This document shows positions 17,422 through 26,414 of a stretch of DNA of 58,077 bases, one piece after another; position 1 is the first letter of the stretch, and every line of letters starts with the position of its first letter. The DNA lies in contig JASLEF010000016.1 in the NCBI GenBank assembly GCA_030151245.1, forward strand, positions 1 to 58,077, in the 5' to 3' direction. The translations under genes were made by a program, and so were the position numbers. The DNA is from Ignatzschineria sp. (GTDB lineage: Bacteria; Pseudomonadota; Gammaproteobacteria; Cardiobacteriales; Wohlfahrtiimonadaceae). The notes under the pieces are model-generated. The model searched no databases, had not been told where the DNA came from, and saw only the letters and a list, made by a program, of their open reading frames with translations.

Positions 17422-19983
17422 ATGCCATTTTCTTATAAAAGTGACCATCAAATTTATCGTTTAGATTATCAAGCCCCCTGCTTTAAAGTTCATAATTATG
17501 AGTTAGTGATTGAATTAGATCCACTCAATACAAAAATCTCTACCCAATTTGATATTGAGTTTATCGAAGGGGTCTCTGCGCCTTTTGAAGTCAAACTTCA
17601 TGGCTCTAATGAGTTAATACTGGAAGAAATTTTAATTGATGGAGAGCAACTTGATCCTTCAGAGTATCTCTTTAATCAAAATGATCTGCTCTTAATTTTA
17701 ACGTCCAATCAGCACTCTATTGAGATAGTTAATCGCATTAATCCCCAATCAAACACGGAACTTAGCGGCATTTATCTCTCTAACCAAATGTTCTTTAGTG
17801 ATTGTGAACCCCAAGGCTTTCGCAATATTACCTATTTCTTTGATCGCCCCGATATCATGACTAATTATCGGGTCACCTTAATTGCTGATCAAAAGTATCC
17901 AACACTTCTCTCTAATGGAAATTTAGTCGAAGAAGGATATTGCGATGATTCAAAACATTATGCTATTTGGGAAGATCCTTTTCCTAAGCCCACCTATCTT
18001 TTTGCGATTGTTGCCGGCAATCTTGAATTTATTCAAGACCATCATATCCGGCCAGATGGAACCGCTGTTCGCTTAAGAGTATATGCCGATAAAAAAGATA
18101 TCCATCGCTGTCAATTTGCATTAGACTCTCTCAAAAAAGCAATGAAATGGGATGAAGAGCGCTTTGGCTTAATTTGCGATCTTGATTATTATAATTTAGT
18201 TGCTGTTGATGATTTCAATAGTGGCGCCATGGAAAACAAAGGGCTAAACCTCTTTAACACCAGTTGTATTCTTGCGACGCCTGAAACTGCTACCGATACT
18301 GAGTTTAACTTTGTAGAAGCTGTCGTCGGTCATGAATATTTCCATAACTGGACAGGTAATCGTATTACTTGTCAAGATTGGTTTAATCTCTCATTAAAAG
18401 AGGGATTAACCGTCTTTCGTGAACAAGAGTTTATCGCCCAAGAGCAGCATCCGGGTATTAGACGTATTGAAGATGTTAATTTTTTAAGAACTTATCAATT
18501 TCCCTATGATCAAGGGCCTCTTTCCCATGCTGTCAGACCTGATATTGTAGGATCTATTGAAAATATCTATACAACCACAACCTATGAAAAAGGCGCTGAA
18601 ATTATTAGGCTCTATCAAACAATTCTTGGCAAGGAAGGGTTTAATAGAGGTTTTCAACGCTACGTTAATGAATATGATGGGATGGCCGTGACGGTTGATG
18701 ATCTTTATGCCGCAATGAAGGCTGAAAATCCTCGTCTCTTTGATAACTTTCCACTTTGGTATCATCAGCGCGGGACACCTATTCTTAAAGCTGCGACAGA
18801 GTATTATTCGGATAAAAAAGAGCTTCGCCTCTCTTTAAAGCAATACCTTTATGATCCTGTGTCAAAAGTATTGCAGCAACCTATGCCAATTCCTGTCAAA
18901 TATGCGCTATTCTCTCAATCGGGTGAATTGCTGTTAGAAGAGACCTTTACTTTAACAACCGATCAACAATGCTTAGTATTTCACAATATTGATGAGATTC
19001 CTGTCATATCATTATTAAGAGATTTTTCAGCACCTGTGATTTTAGAGTACAACTACTCTTTAGCAGAACTTAAAACTCTCATTGCTTATGAAACTGATTA
19101 TTTTGCAAAATGGGAAGCCTTGCAAAACTTGGTCATTAAAGTGATCTTCTCAAAAGAACTCTCCGCAGAGCAAATGGCGCAAGTGATTGCCGATGCTTTT
19201 GCACCTCTGTTCCAGTTTGCCTATGAAGACCCAGCCTTTTGCGCACAACTCTTAACTTTTGCAGATGATGGCTACTATTTGGGACTGATGGAGACGGAGA
19301 ATATTCTCTACTTACAAAAAGTTCGCACGACAATTGATACTCATATCGCAACACGTTTTAAAGAGGAATGGTTGAAGCTATATCACGATTTTCAAGATGA
19401 TCATATTCATTCTAGAGCCATTAAAAATATTGCCTTACAGTTTCTCTCAACCTTACCGGAGTATCACGCTCTTATCACCACACAATATAAAAATGCCACT
19501 CATATGACCGATATTAGTGCTGCCCTAAAGTGTGCTGTATGGCAAGATATTCCCCAGAAAGACCTGATGCTTCATGATTATTACGAGAGATACCAAAACT
19601 ATCCGACCTTAATTGACCGCTGGTTCGGACTTCAAGAACGTAACCCTCATCTTACGATGGAAGCTTTAACCAAAATTATCAATCATCCCGGCTTTAATCG
19701 TCATAATCCTAATAGAGCCAGGGCTATTGTCGGTGCTATTGGCCGAAATCGTTACGCTTTAGCAATCATTGGAGCTCCCCTATATCAATGGATTGCCAAT
19801 GAAATTCTTATTATTGATAAGATCAATTCTGTCACCGCAGCAAGATTAGTAACACCTTTTACCAAGCTTGCAAGATTGCCCGAACCATTGCAAACAGAGG
19901 TCTCTACGATCATCAATAATATGATGAAGACTCCGAATATTTCTAATAATTTGTTTGATCAATTAAAAAGGATACTACAATGA
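17422..19983 (+). CDS. pepN: Aminopeptidase N
   Basis: PepN is a cytoplasmic M1-family zinc aminopeptidase that removes N-terminal residues during peptide turnover. At 853 aa it is close to the E. coli length. The exopeptidase motif GAMENKG (about residues 270-276) and the zinc site HEYFHNW, with H304, E305 and H308 and the third ligand E327 in KEGLTVFREQEF, are all intact. Its stop overlaps the start of the nitroreductase gene (ATGA), implying translational coupling. Upstream is a possible promoter, TTGCAT (17299-17304) and GATACA (17323-17328), with an 18-nt spacer. Confidence 0.97.
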   Translation: MPFSYKSDHQIYRLDYQAPCFKVHNYELVIELDPLNTKISTQFDIEFIEGVSAPFEVKLHGSNELILEEILIDGEQLDPSEYLFNQNDLLLILTSNQHSIEIVNRINPQSNTELSGIYLSNQMFFSDCEPQGFRNITYFFDRPDIMTNYRVTLIADQKYPTLLSNGNLVEEGYCDDSKHYAIWEDPFPKPTYLFAIVAGNLEFIQDHHIRPDGTAVRLRVYADKKDIHRCQFALDSLKKAMKWDEERFGLICDLDYYNLVAVDDFNSGAMENKGLNLFNTSCILATPETATDTEFNFVEAVVGHEYFHNWTGNRITCQDWFNLSLKEGLTVFREQEFIAQEQHPGIRRIEDVNFLRTYQFPYDQGPLSHAVRPDIVGSIENIYTTTTYEKGAEIIRLYQTILGKEGFNRGFQRYVNEYDGMAVTVDDLYAAMKAENPRLFDNFPLWYHQRGTPILKAATEYYSDKKELRLSLKQYLYDPVSKVLQQPMPIPVKYALFSQSGELLLEETFTLTTDQQCLVFHNIDEIPVISLLRDFSAPVILEYNYSLAELKTLIAYETDYFAKWEALQNLVIKVIFSKELSAEQMAQVIADAFAPLFQFAYEDPAFCAQLLTFADDGYYLGLMETENILYLQKVRTTIDTHIATRFKEEWLKLYHDFQDDHIHSRAIKNIALQFLSTLPEYHALITTQYKNATHMTDISAALKCAVWQDIPQKDLMLHDYYERYQNYPTLIDRWFGLQERNPHLTMEALTKIINHPGFNRHNPNRARAIVGAIGRNRYALAIIGAPLYQWIANEILIIDKINSVTAARLVTPFTKLARLPEPLQTEVSTIINNMMKTPNISNNLFDQLKRILQ

Positions 19984-20528
19984 ATCAATTCGCCGATCTC
20001 GTTCAAAACCGCCGTACTATTCATCACTTTAAACCTGATGCCGTACCTTATGAATTGATTGAAAAGGCCCTCAATTTAACCGTTTTTGCGCCTAATCATC
20101 ATCATACACAACCTTGTCGTTTTTATCTTTTAGGGAAAAATACGAAAACAAGATTCTTACAATATGCCGAGCAAGAATTTTCTAATCGTGATGCGCAAAC
20201 AGCTGAAAAAAAACTTCAGCGCTGGAAAACAATTCCAGGATGGGTATTAGTCACACGAAAAGTACAAGATGATGAAAAAACAGCTCATGAAGATTATGCA
20301 ACGCTTAGCATCGCGCTCTATATCATGATGCAATCATTAACAAATGATGGCATTGGTAGCAAATGGTCAACAGGATCACTTCTATTTAAAGATGAGGTTT
20401 ACCCTATTTTTAACATTGACCCTAAAAAAGAAGTTATTGAAGGATTATTTTGGTATGGTTACCCTGATAAAACCCCACTACCTTTCCCCAAGCCGACTTA
20501 TACAGACTTTGTAAAAGAATTAGAATAA
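19980..20528 (+). CDS. Nitroreductase-family protein
   Basis: A 182-aa member of the FMN-binding nitroreductase family, the small YdjA-like type rather than NfsA. The N-terminal RRTIHHF with APNHHHTQPCRF forms the usual flavin-phosphate-binding region. The middle segment with TLSIALYIMMQSLTNDGIGSKW matches the conserved helix and FMN-facing loop. The physiological substrate cannot be read from sequence. The ATG overlaps the pepN stop by 4 nt and its own stop abuts the ruvX ATG, so pepN, this gene and ruvX form one transcription unit. Confidence 0.85.
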   Translation: MNQFADLVQNRRTIHHFKPDAVPYELIEKALNLTVFAPNHHHTQPCRFYLLGKNTKTRFLQYAEQEFSNRDAQTAEKKLQRWKTIPGWVLVTRKVQDDEKTAHEDYATLSIALYIMMQSLTNDGIGSKWSTGSLLFKDEVYPIFNIDPKKEVIEGLFWYGYPDKTPLPFPKPTYTDFVKELE

Positions 20529-20990
20529 ATGAGCATCTCCCATATCCCTACATTAGGAAAAATAACCGCAGATCAGACCTTAGAGATTGTTCTAGGGTTT
20601 GATTTTGGGACGAAGAATCTAGGTATTGCTGTTGGTAATCTCCTCACAGAGACCGCCCAACCTATCTCAATCCTTAAAGTGACTAACAATCAACCGAATT
20701 GGGATGAGATCCAAAAAATCCTCACCGATTGGCAACCCGATGCATTGATTGTTGGCATGCCATATACCCAAGATGGCACCGAAACAGAACACATTAAGAT
20801 TATCCGCAAGTTTATGAATCGATTGCATGGTCGCTTTGGCTTACCTGTTTTCGAAATAGATGAAGCCTATAGCTCCTCACAAAGCGAGCAGTTTTTAAAA
20901 CCTTCTCAAAAAGGAAAAAAAGGAAACTTAGATGCGATTTCGGCTGCCATTATCGTTGAACGCTGGTTAAAAGGTAATATATTTAGTTAA
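20529..20990 (+). CDS. ruvX: RuvX/YqgF-family RNase-H-fold nuclease (16S rRNA processing, putative Holliday junction resolvase)
   Basis: YqgF/RuvX proteins have an RNase H fold and are implicated in 16S rRNA 5'-end maturation; resolvase activity is reported for some. The 153-aa protein has the N-terminal LGFDFGTKNLGIAVGN with the first acidic residue, VGMPYTQDGTE in the middle and DAISAAIIVERWL carrying the last acidic residue. The ATG follows the previous stop without a gap. Its stop lies in the left arm of a small hairpin, AAGATCTT at 20989-20996 and again at 21006-21013, which has no T-run. sstT follows 65 nt later. Confidence 0.92.
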   Translation: MSISHIPTLGKITADQTLEIVLGFDFGTKNLGIAVGNLLTETAQPISILKVTNNQPNWDEIQKILTDWQPDALIVGMPYTQDGTETEHIKIIRKFMNRLHGRFGLPVFEIDEAYSSSQSEQFLKPSQKGKKGNLDAISAAIIVERWLKGNIFS

Positions 20991-21055
20991 GATCTTGTGA
21001 GCCCAAAGATCTTGCGCTATTCTCAGACTGTATTTCTCTCATAGGACAGTCTTAT

Positions 21056-22285
21056 ATGAATGCATTATTTAAGTTTATTAGCCGTTTTAGCCTTGTACAA
21101 CAGATTATAATAGGTCTCATTCTAGGGGTTATTGTCGGCTTTCTTTTCCCGGAAAATATCGCACAATCTGTCGGTATTATTGGTGCTTTTTTTATTGGTG
21201 CATTAAAAGCTATCGCCCCCATTTTAATTTTTATTCTGATTATTGCCGCAATCTCTAATTATCAGAAACAAGATAGTGGTGGCACCATGAAAAAAGTCAT
21301 TCTCCTCTACTTAGGAGGAACATTTTTTTCGGCATTAGTCGCTGTTTCAATTAGCTTTATCTATCCCATCACGGTGCCACTAGATGTCCCCGCAGCCCAA
21401 GCACACGGACCGGCAGATATTCAAGAAGTGTTACGCACTTTATTTATGAATATGGTCGATAACCCGGTAAATGCTCTCGTGAACGCGAACTATATCGGGC
21501 TAATATCCTGGGGTATACTCTTTGGGTTTACCTTAAGAAGCACGAGTCAATCTACTCGTAATCTCTTTCAAGACTTAGCAGAACTTGTCACCAATGTCAT
21601 CAAGAAAGTGATTCTCATCGCGCCTCTTGGCGTCTTTGGATTAGTTTCTGTCACAATTGCAGAAACGGGTTTTGAAGGGATTAAGTCTTACTTGCAATTA
21701 GTCATTGTTCTTCTCATTGCTATGGCGATTGTAGCCTTTATTATCAATCCCCTACTTGTCTATTTAATGATGCGTAAAAATCCCTATCCACTCGTCTTCA
21801 AATGCATTAAAGAGAGTGGAATCACCGCTTTCTTTACCCGAAGCTCTGCGGCGAATATTCCTGTCAATATTGAGTTAAGCCGTAAACTAGGGGTTCGTGA
21901 GGAAATCTACTCAGTATCCATTCCCCTCGGAGCCACCATTAATATGGCAGGGGCTGCGGTGACCATTACGATATTTACACTTGCTGCGGTTCATACTCTC
22001 GGCATTGAAGTAGATTTTCTCTCCGCGCTGTTATTAAGCATTTTCGCAACTGTGGGGGCATGTGGAGCCTCAGGTGTTGCAGGAGGCTCGTTACTATTAA
22101 TTCCTTTAGCCTGCGCGCTCTTTAATATTGATAATGATATCGCAATGCAACTCGTCGTTGTGGGATATGTCGTAGGTGTTATTCAAGATTCTAGTGAAAC
22201 TGCCTTAAACTCGTCTACCGACGTTTTATTCACTGCTGCTGCGGATTTTTCAGCCACAAAAAAAGAGCCTAACCTCAAAAGCTAA
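21056..22285 (+). CDS. sstT: Serine/threonine:sodium symporter SstT
   Basis: SstT takes up L-serine and L-threonine with sodium and belongs to the dicarboxylate/amino acid:cation symporter family. It has 409 aa, about eight membrane helices and two re-entrant loops. Recognisable stretches are FISRFSLVQQIIIGLILG at the N-terminus, ITAFFTRSSAANIPVN near residue 262 and IPLGATINMAGAAVTI near 290, which include the substrate- and Na+-binding regions. The C-terminal VIQDSSETALNSSTDVLFTAA is family-typical. AGGA lies about 8 nt before the ATG. It ends at a shared convergent terminator with the LysR gene. Confidence 0.95.
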   Translation: MNALFKFISRFSLVQQIIIGLILGVIVGFLFPENIAQSVGIIGAFFIGALKAIAPILIFILIIAAISNYQKQDSGGTMKKVILLYLGGTFFSALVAVSISFIYPITVPLDVPAAQAHGPADIQEVLRTLFMNMVDNPVNALVNANYIGLISWGILFGFTLRSTSQSTRNLFQDLAELVTNVIKKVILIAPLGVFGLVSVTIAETGFEGIKSYLQLVIVLLIAMAIVAFIINPLLVYLMMRKNPYPLVFKCIKESGITAFFTRSSAANIPVNIELSRKLGVREEIYSVSIPLGATINMAGAAVTITIFTLAAVHTLGIEVDFLSALLLSIFATVGACGASGVAGGSLLLIPLACALFNIDNDIAMQLVVVGYVVGVIQDSSETALNSSTDVLFTAAADFSATKKEPNLKS

Positions 22286-22314
22286 GCTCTCAATTGTAGA
22301 AAACTTTTACTGCC

Positions 22315-22348
22315 AAATACGCTACTTATTTTAAAGTAGCGTATTTTT
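22315..22348. terminator. Bidirectional terminator between sstT and the LysR gene
   Basis: AAATACGCTACTT (22315-22327) pairs over 13 bp with AAGTAGCGTATTT (22334-22346), loop ATTTTA. On the plus strand it runs into TT, on the minus strand the stem itself ends in TTT. The LysR stop codon (22326-22328) and its last codons lie inside the stem-loop. Confidence 0.85.
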
Positions 22349-23243
22349 CAACATCCGGTTTCTGATCAATTTTTGTCAGCCAATCAAAAAAGAGCTTTGA
22401 ACGCTGATTGAGTACTTTATTAGGTAAATGTACCAACTTTAATGGCAAACTTGCTAAAGGATATTCTTGTAAAATCGGGACCAATTTCCCCGACTGTATA
22501 TGCTCATCTGCTAAATATAGTGCCACAACGGAAATACCTTTCCCTGCTAGAGTATAAGCTAACGCTGTTTCAGAATCAGTCACAGCAATATCATGATTCA
22601 TTCTTATATAACGCAAGCCCTCATCTTTTAAGAAAGACCAAGGATAAATTCTGCCTGTTCCTACTGAGAAATAGTTGATTGCTTTATGTTTTTCTAAATC
22701 TTCTAATGTATTGGGTGTTCCATATTTTTCTAAATATTCAGGAGAGGCGCAGCAGATAAAATGCACTTCTGCCAGTAAATGAACCTCTAAATCTTGCTCT
22801 GAGGTTTCGCCTACTTGTAAGGCAAAATCAATCGCTGATTCATTAAAGTTAACATTGTGGCTATTAGTTCCTAGCAAGATCTCAATATGTGGATACGCTT
22901 CCTGAAAGCGCATTAAATGTGGTAACAGATAACTCCTTGCAATCGTAGGGGTCGCTTCTATCCTCACTCTTCCTGCCGGTCCTTCAAATGGCATTTTTAA
23001 TTGCTCTTCCATTACTTCCATACGCTCTAAAATATCGATCACATGATGATAATAGAGCTCGCCTTCAACTGTTAAATCGACGCGTCTCGTAGTTCGATTA
23101 AATAATTTTACATTTAAATGCTCTTCTAACTGTGTAATGGCTTGACTCACTGCCGGTCTTGTAATATCTAATTCTTCTGCTGCTCGACTAAAACTTTTGT
23201 GCTCTGCAACAGATCTAAAAATTCTCATAAGTCGTAATGTCAT
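22326..23243 (-). CDS. LysR-family transcriptional regulator
   Basis: A 305-aa cytoplasmic LysR-type regulator. Residues 1-60 form the winged helix-turn-helix (SFSRAAEELDITRPAVSQAITQ), followed by a linker helix and a periplasmic-binding-protein-like effector domain from about residue 90. The sequence is closest in style to the CrgA/DmlR group. The target and ligand cannot be read off. No gene is divergent from it in the usual LysR manner: the next gene upstream, ubiC-like, is on the same strand. An inverted repeat 32 nt upstream (23275-23295) with a T-N11-A core is a plausible autoregulatory site. An AGGGG ribosome site is 8 nt before the ATG. Confidence 0.92.
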   Translation of the reverse strand: MTLRLMRIFRSVAEHKSFSRAAEELDITRPAVSQAITQLEEHLNVKLFNRTTRRVDLTVEGELYYHHVIDILERMEVMEEQLKMPFEGPAGRVRIEATPTIARSYLLPHLMRFQEAYPHIEILLGTNSHNVNFNESAIDFALQVGETSEQDLEVHLLAEVHFICCASPEYLEKYGTPNTLEDLEKHKAINYFSVGTGRIYPWSFLKDEGLRYIRMNHDIAVTDSETALAYTLAGKGISVVALYLADEHIQSGKLVPILQEYPLASLPLKLVHLPNKVLNQRSKLFFDWLTKIDQKPDVEKYATLK

Positions 23244-23274
23244 ATCATTTCCCCTAGTTAATGTCCTATTAATA

Positions 23275-23295
23275 TAATTATTACGGAAATAATTA
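23275..23295. promoter_or_regulatory. Candidate LysR operator (inverted repeat)
   Basis: TAATTATT (23275-23282) and AATAATTA (23288-23295) are perfect inverted arms separated by ACGGA. Size and T-N11-A geometry suit a LysR-type site upstream of the regulator's own gene. AT-rich repeats arise easily by chance here, so the call is tentative. Confidence 0.45.
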
Positions 23296-23484
23296 ATAAA
23301 CGCCAGTCATTATTCACAAACCTACATTTACAAACAATAATTTATAAAAAATAACAATGATTATATTTTGATTCCTTTCGAGCTTATCAAGAATATTCAA
23401 CCGATAACTAACTGAAATTTCCGCTTAAATCGGAAGGGTATCAACATTTCTCAAAAATTTTACAGCAGATATTTGATAATATCC

Positions 23485-24045
23485 CTAAGCATTTTTTGTA
23501 AAATGATTAATTTTTTCAATAAGTGCGGGTAAGTACCACTCTGTAATAAAAAGAGACTGCTGATTAATGATAAAAAAAGAGCGGCGCGCACAGATCAAAA
23601 CATTGTCATCTAAGGTATTTGAGAAAGGCAAAAAAGATAGATCCTTTGCAGTAAAAAGAGCATAGCGAAAAGGAGACCGCTCAAACTTCGCTTCTGGTGA
23701 AAACAGACGGCGCCCCAATGATGAAGTTCCACAATGGAGGTATTCTGTCCATGTTTTAGCATCCATAGAACAATGACTTTCTGCATAAATCACCGGTGAA
23801 TGAGATAGCTGTAATTGAACCTTCCGACAGAGCTGCACCCTTTTTTGGGGTAAATCACAATAGTAATCATCTGTCTCTGATAATGCCAATAACTCAACAC
23901 TAAAATGAGGATCTAAGGCTTCTAATCCTTGTGTTAAAGAGTCAACGGTTAACAATGCATGCAATCTCTCTAACAAATCTTTTCCCCGCTCTGAACAAGA
24001 TGTTGTTAATGCCTCTAAAGATTGCCATTGTTGTAGTGATATCAC
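23485..24045 (-). CDS. ubiC: Chorismate-pyruvate lyase (UbiC)-like protein
   Basis: UbiC splits chorismate into 4-hydroxybenzoate and pyruvate, the first committed step of ubiquinone synthesis, in the cytoplasm. The 186-aa length is near the E. coli enzyme. Residues matching its active site are visible: R74 (QLCRKV), L110 (SSLGRRLF, compare TPLGRYLF) and E169 (ITEWYLPA, compare LTELFLPA), with the ARRS block at 153-156. The rest is diverged, so I recognise it by motif order, not overall similarity. ubiA, which often follows ubiC, is not adjacent. Alternative: another member of the UbiC/UTRA-like fold with a different role. Confidence 0.72.
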   Translation of the reverse strand: MISLQQWQSLEALTTSCSERGKDLLERLHALLTVDSLTQGLEALDPHFSVELLALSETDDYYCDLPQKRVQLCRKVQLQLSHSPVIYAESHCSMDAKTWTEYLHCGTSSLGRRLFSPEAKFERSPFRYALFTAKDLSFLPFSNTLDDNVLICARRSFFIINQQSLFITEWYLPALIEKINHFTKNA

Positions 24046-24173
24046 GCCGATTAACTCCCATTGTTACTCTAGTCATAGACTCGCCATTACAGTGACGATA
24101 CAGTCAAGAAGATATTACTAGATTTCCAAAATATTACTATATAAATAGATAACTTTTAATCAAGCAAACCATA

Positions 24174-24205
24174 AAAAAAGAGCAGATAATGATCCGCTCT
24201 TTTTT
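24174..24205 (-). terminator. Terminator of the DEAD-box helicase gene
   Basis: AAAAAAGAGC (24174-24183) pairs with GCTCTTTTTT (24196-24205). On the minus strand the stem runs into a further run of T. It lies about 30 nt past the helicase stop. Confidence 0.85.
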
Positions 24206-24237
24206 AGCTATTTCATGATTACTGATCCATTAATAGA

Positions 24238-25782
24238 TTAGTTACTCGCTCTACGGCTAGGACGACTCGTAGCTCCTGCCGCACGCTGTTCACGTCTAGC
24301 AGGTCTTGCTTGACCTTCGCGACGCTCTGTACGACCGCCCTCACGACGCTCAGTTCTGACATTAGCTCCCGCAGAAGAGCCTTCCCGACGACCGCCTTCT
24401 CGACGATCGTCACGGCGACCACCTTCACGACGATCTGAACGAGCTCCTTCGCGATCACCACGACCACTACTTCTTCGTCCTTCAAAACGCCCACGACCTT
24501 GTCCACCAGGACGTCCGCCATTGCCACGGCCACGACCACGACCTTTTGGTGCGCTACGTACAGGCTCTCTTTTAGGTTCTAAGCCATCAATGATGCTCGC
24601 CTTGATTTCCAATTGAATAAAGTTTTCAACAGCATCTAATAAACGCTTATCTTTAAAGTGAACAAAAGTTACCGCGATCCCTTCTCGTCCTGCGCGACCT
24701 GTACGACCAATACGATGAACGTAATCTTCAGGCTGGCGAGGAACTCCGAAGTTGAAAACATGCGTAATTGTTTCAACGTCAATGCCTCGGGCAGCGACAT
24801 CCGTTGCCACTAAAATCTTTGTTTTTCCACGGCGTAAATTATCTAAACAACGATTTCTCACACGTTGTTGCATTCCACCATGGAGGTAATCAACGGAGAG
24901 CCCTAAATCTTTTAGCTCTTCAGCAATTTCTTCTGTATCAAGCTGTGTCGGAACAAACACTACTGTTTGATCAATTTCTGCATTCTCAAGCCAATGGAAC
25001 AACATTTTTTTCTGGTGTTCACGACCATCTGCCCAATGTAAAATCTGAGTGATATTCTTATTGATCGTATCTTTTGGTGAGATTTCAACACGAATAGGAT
25101 GATTCATCATCCCTTCTGCTAAGTGCATCACTTTCGGAGGGAAAGTTGCAGAGAACATGAGTGTTTGACGGTTATTGACACAGCTCTTATGCAATGTTTC
25201 TAAGTCTTCGGAGAAGCCCATATCAAGCATTCTATCTGCTTCATCTGCGATAAAGAAACTGACTTTATCAAAGCTAATTTCTCTCTGCTTATAAAGATCA
25301 ATTAAACGTCCTGGAGTAGCGACTAAAAGAGTGACATTCTGTAATTCACGAATTTGGCGACCATAAGGCATTCCACCAACAACCGTTGCAACACGGAAAT
25401 CACGATGACTACCTTTTAATTGAATCGCTTCACCTGCAACTTGCAACGCTAATTCACGTGTAGGACACATCACGATAGCTCTTGGCTCTGGCATTGAGTA
25501 ACGTTGATTGCGACCGCCACGACCACGGCCTCTTTTTTGCCCCTTCTCTTCACCACTATTCTCGTCTGATGGCACATCTTTTTCTGCCATAATCTGATGA
25601 AGAATAGGTAATAAGAATGCTGCTGTTTTACCACTCCCTGTTTGACTAGATACCATTACATCTTGTCCGCCCATAGCCATTGGAATGACTTTAGACTGAA
25701 CTTCTGTTGCTGTATCGTAACCCATCTTTTCGACAGCCGTCAAAAGGATAGGATTTAAATTTAAATCTGAAAATTTAGACAT
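24238..25782 (-). CDS. DEAD-box RNA helicase with Arg/Gly-rich tail (RhlE/DeaD type)
   Basis: A 514-aa ATP-dependent RNA helicase for ribosome assembly or mRNA turnover. The core motifs are complete: a Q motif with TEVQSKVIP, Walker A SQTGSGKT, PTREL, GG, TPGR, DEADRMLDMGF, SATFP, then VATDVAARGIDV and HRIGRTGRAG. Two features stand out. Domain 1 carries a charged insert around residues 68-96 containing KRGRGRGGRNQR. After about residue 405 comes a disordered tail of about 105 residues rich in Arg, Gly and Glu, with repeated RREGGR units; such tails bind RNA. The transcript has a long structured leader, as cold-induced helicases often do. Assignment to RhlE, RhlB or DeaD is not settled by eye. 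Confidence 0.93.
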   Translation of the reverse strand: MSKFSDLNLNPILLTAVEKMGYDTATEVQSKVIPMAMGGQDVMVSSQTGSGKTAAFLLPILHQIMAEKDVPSDENSGEEKGQKRGRGRGGRNQRYSMPEPRAIVMCPTRELALQVAGEAIQLKGSHRDFRVATVVGGMPYGRQIRELQNVTLLVATPGRLIDLYKQREISFDKVSFFIADEADRMLDMGFSEDLETLHKSCVNNRQTLMFSATFPPKVMHLAEGMMNHPIRVEISPKDTINKNITQILHWADGREHQKKMLFHWLENAEIDQTVVFVPTQLDTEEIAEELKDLGLSVDYLHGGMQQRVRNRCLDNLRRGKTKILVATDVAARGIDVETITHVFNFGVPRQPEDYVHRIGRTGRAGREGIAVTFVHFKDKRLLDAVENFIQLEIKASIIDGLEPKREPVRSAPKGRGRGRGNGGRPGGQGRGRFEGRRSSGRGDREGARSDRREGGRRDDRREGGRREGSSAGANVRTERREGGRTERREGQARPARREQRAAGATSRPSRRASN

Positions 25783-25946
25783 AAGTATATTGACTCCATT
25801 AAAAAATGGAATTCCTTTGTATTATATTGTAGGGGAATGCGCTTGAACATTCGGCCAAAAAATCATCGACCAAATCTCAAATAAGTGTCAAGTACACTTA
25901 TGTCATAATCTCGAATTATGAACCAACAGGGCGATGGGAAGCGCAT
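25783..25946 (-). promoter_or_regulatory. Structured 5' leader of the helicase mRNA
   Basis: About 160 nt separate the probable promoter from the ATG. Three hairpins can be drawn: CATAAT/ATTATG (25904-25909, 25915-25920), ATAAGTGT/ACACTTAT (25881-25888, 25894-25901) and, next to the ribosome site, TCCATT/AATGGA (25795-25800, 25805-25810), which would partly hide the GGAG of the ribosome site. A second possible -10 (TATAAT on the minus strand, 25821-25826) lies inside. Temperature-dependent control is an inference from structure and gene type. Confidence 0.5.
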
Positions 25947-25974
25947 ATAATACGCCTTTTTCAATTTTTTTCAA
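25947..25974 (-). promoter_or_regulatory. Candidate sigma-70 promoter of the helicase gene
   Basis: On the minus strand, TTGAAA (25969-25974) and TATTAT (25947-25952) are separated by 16 nt, close to consensus. Confidence 0.6.
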
Positions 25975-26306
25975 GCATATTTGTCGCAATGTCAAATATC
26001 TGGTCACTAAAAATGATATTTTTTTACTTTTTTGCCACCTATAAGCATCACAGCACCTTAAAGCCCCAAACTCCATAAGCTTCAGTAGGACTTATTAAAT
26101 AGATATGATGTAGCGATGTCGTATCACGATCGCGAGATGTTGTTGAAAAGCTCGATAAAATCCAACTGCGTTCAACTGCTTGTCGTGATGTAATTTTGAA
26201 TGCTCAGCAGACTTTAAACAACAGAATTCAACACTAAATACTCCAAAGAACTCAAGACTCTTCCCATAAACCCTCTATAGAAAATCTCTATAGAAAAAAT
26301 TATAGT
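25975..26306. other. Non-coding gap between the helicase promoter and the hrpA terminator
   Basis: About 330 nt with no credible ORF on either strand and no recognised RNA. It includes a short repeat CTCTATAGAAAAT / CTCTATAGAAAAA near 26273-26298 close to the hrpA end. Confidence 0.4.
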
Positions 26307-26357
26307 AAAAAAATGGGCTATTATTTAAAGAATCATTTAAAGAAGAAACCCATTTTT
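26307..26357 (-). terminator. Probable hrpA terminator
   Basis: AAAAATGGG (26309-26317) pairs with CCCATTTTT (26349-26357). The long loop carries two ATTTAAAGAA direct repeats. On the minus strand the stem ends in a T-run. It lies about 60 nt after the hrpA stop. Confidence 0.65.
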
Positions 26358-26414
26358 CAACCTGTTTTTGATTGATTAGACGCATCTATCAATGCGTTAA
26401 CTATCAATAATAGT

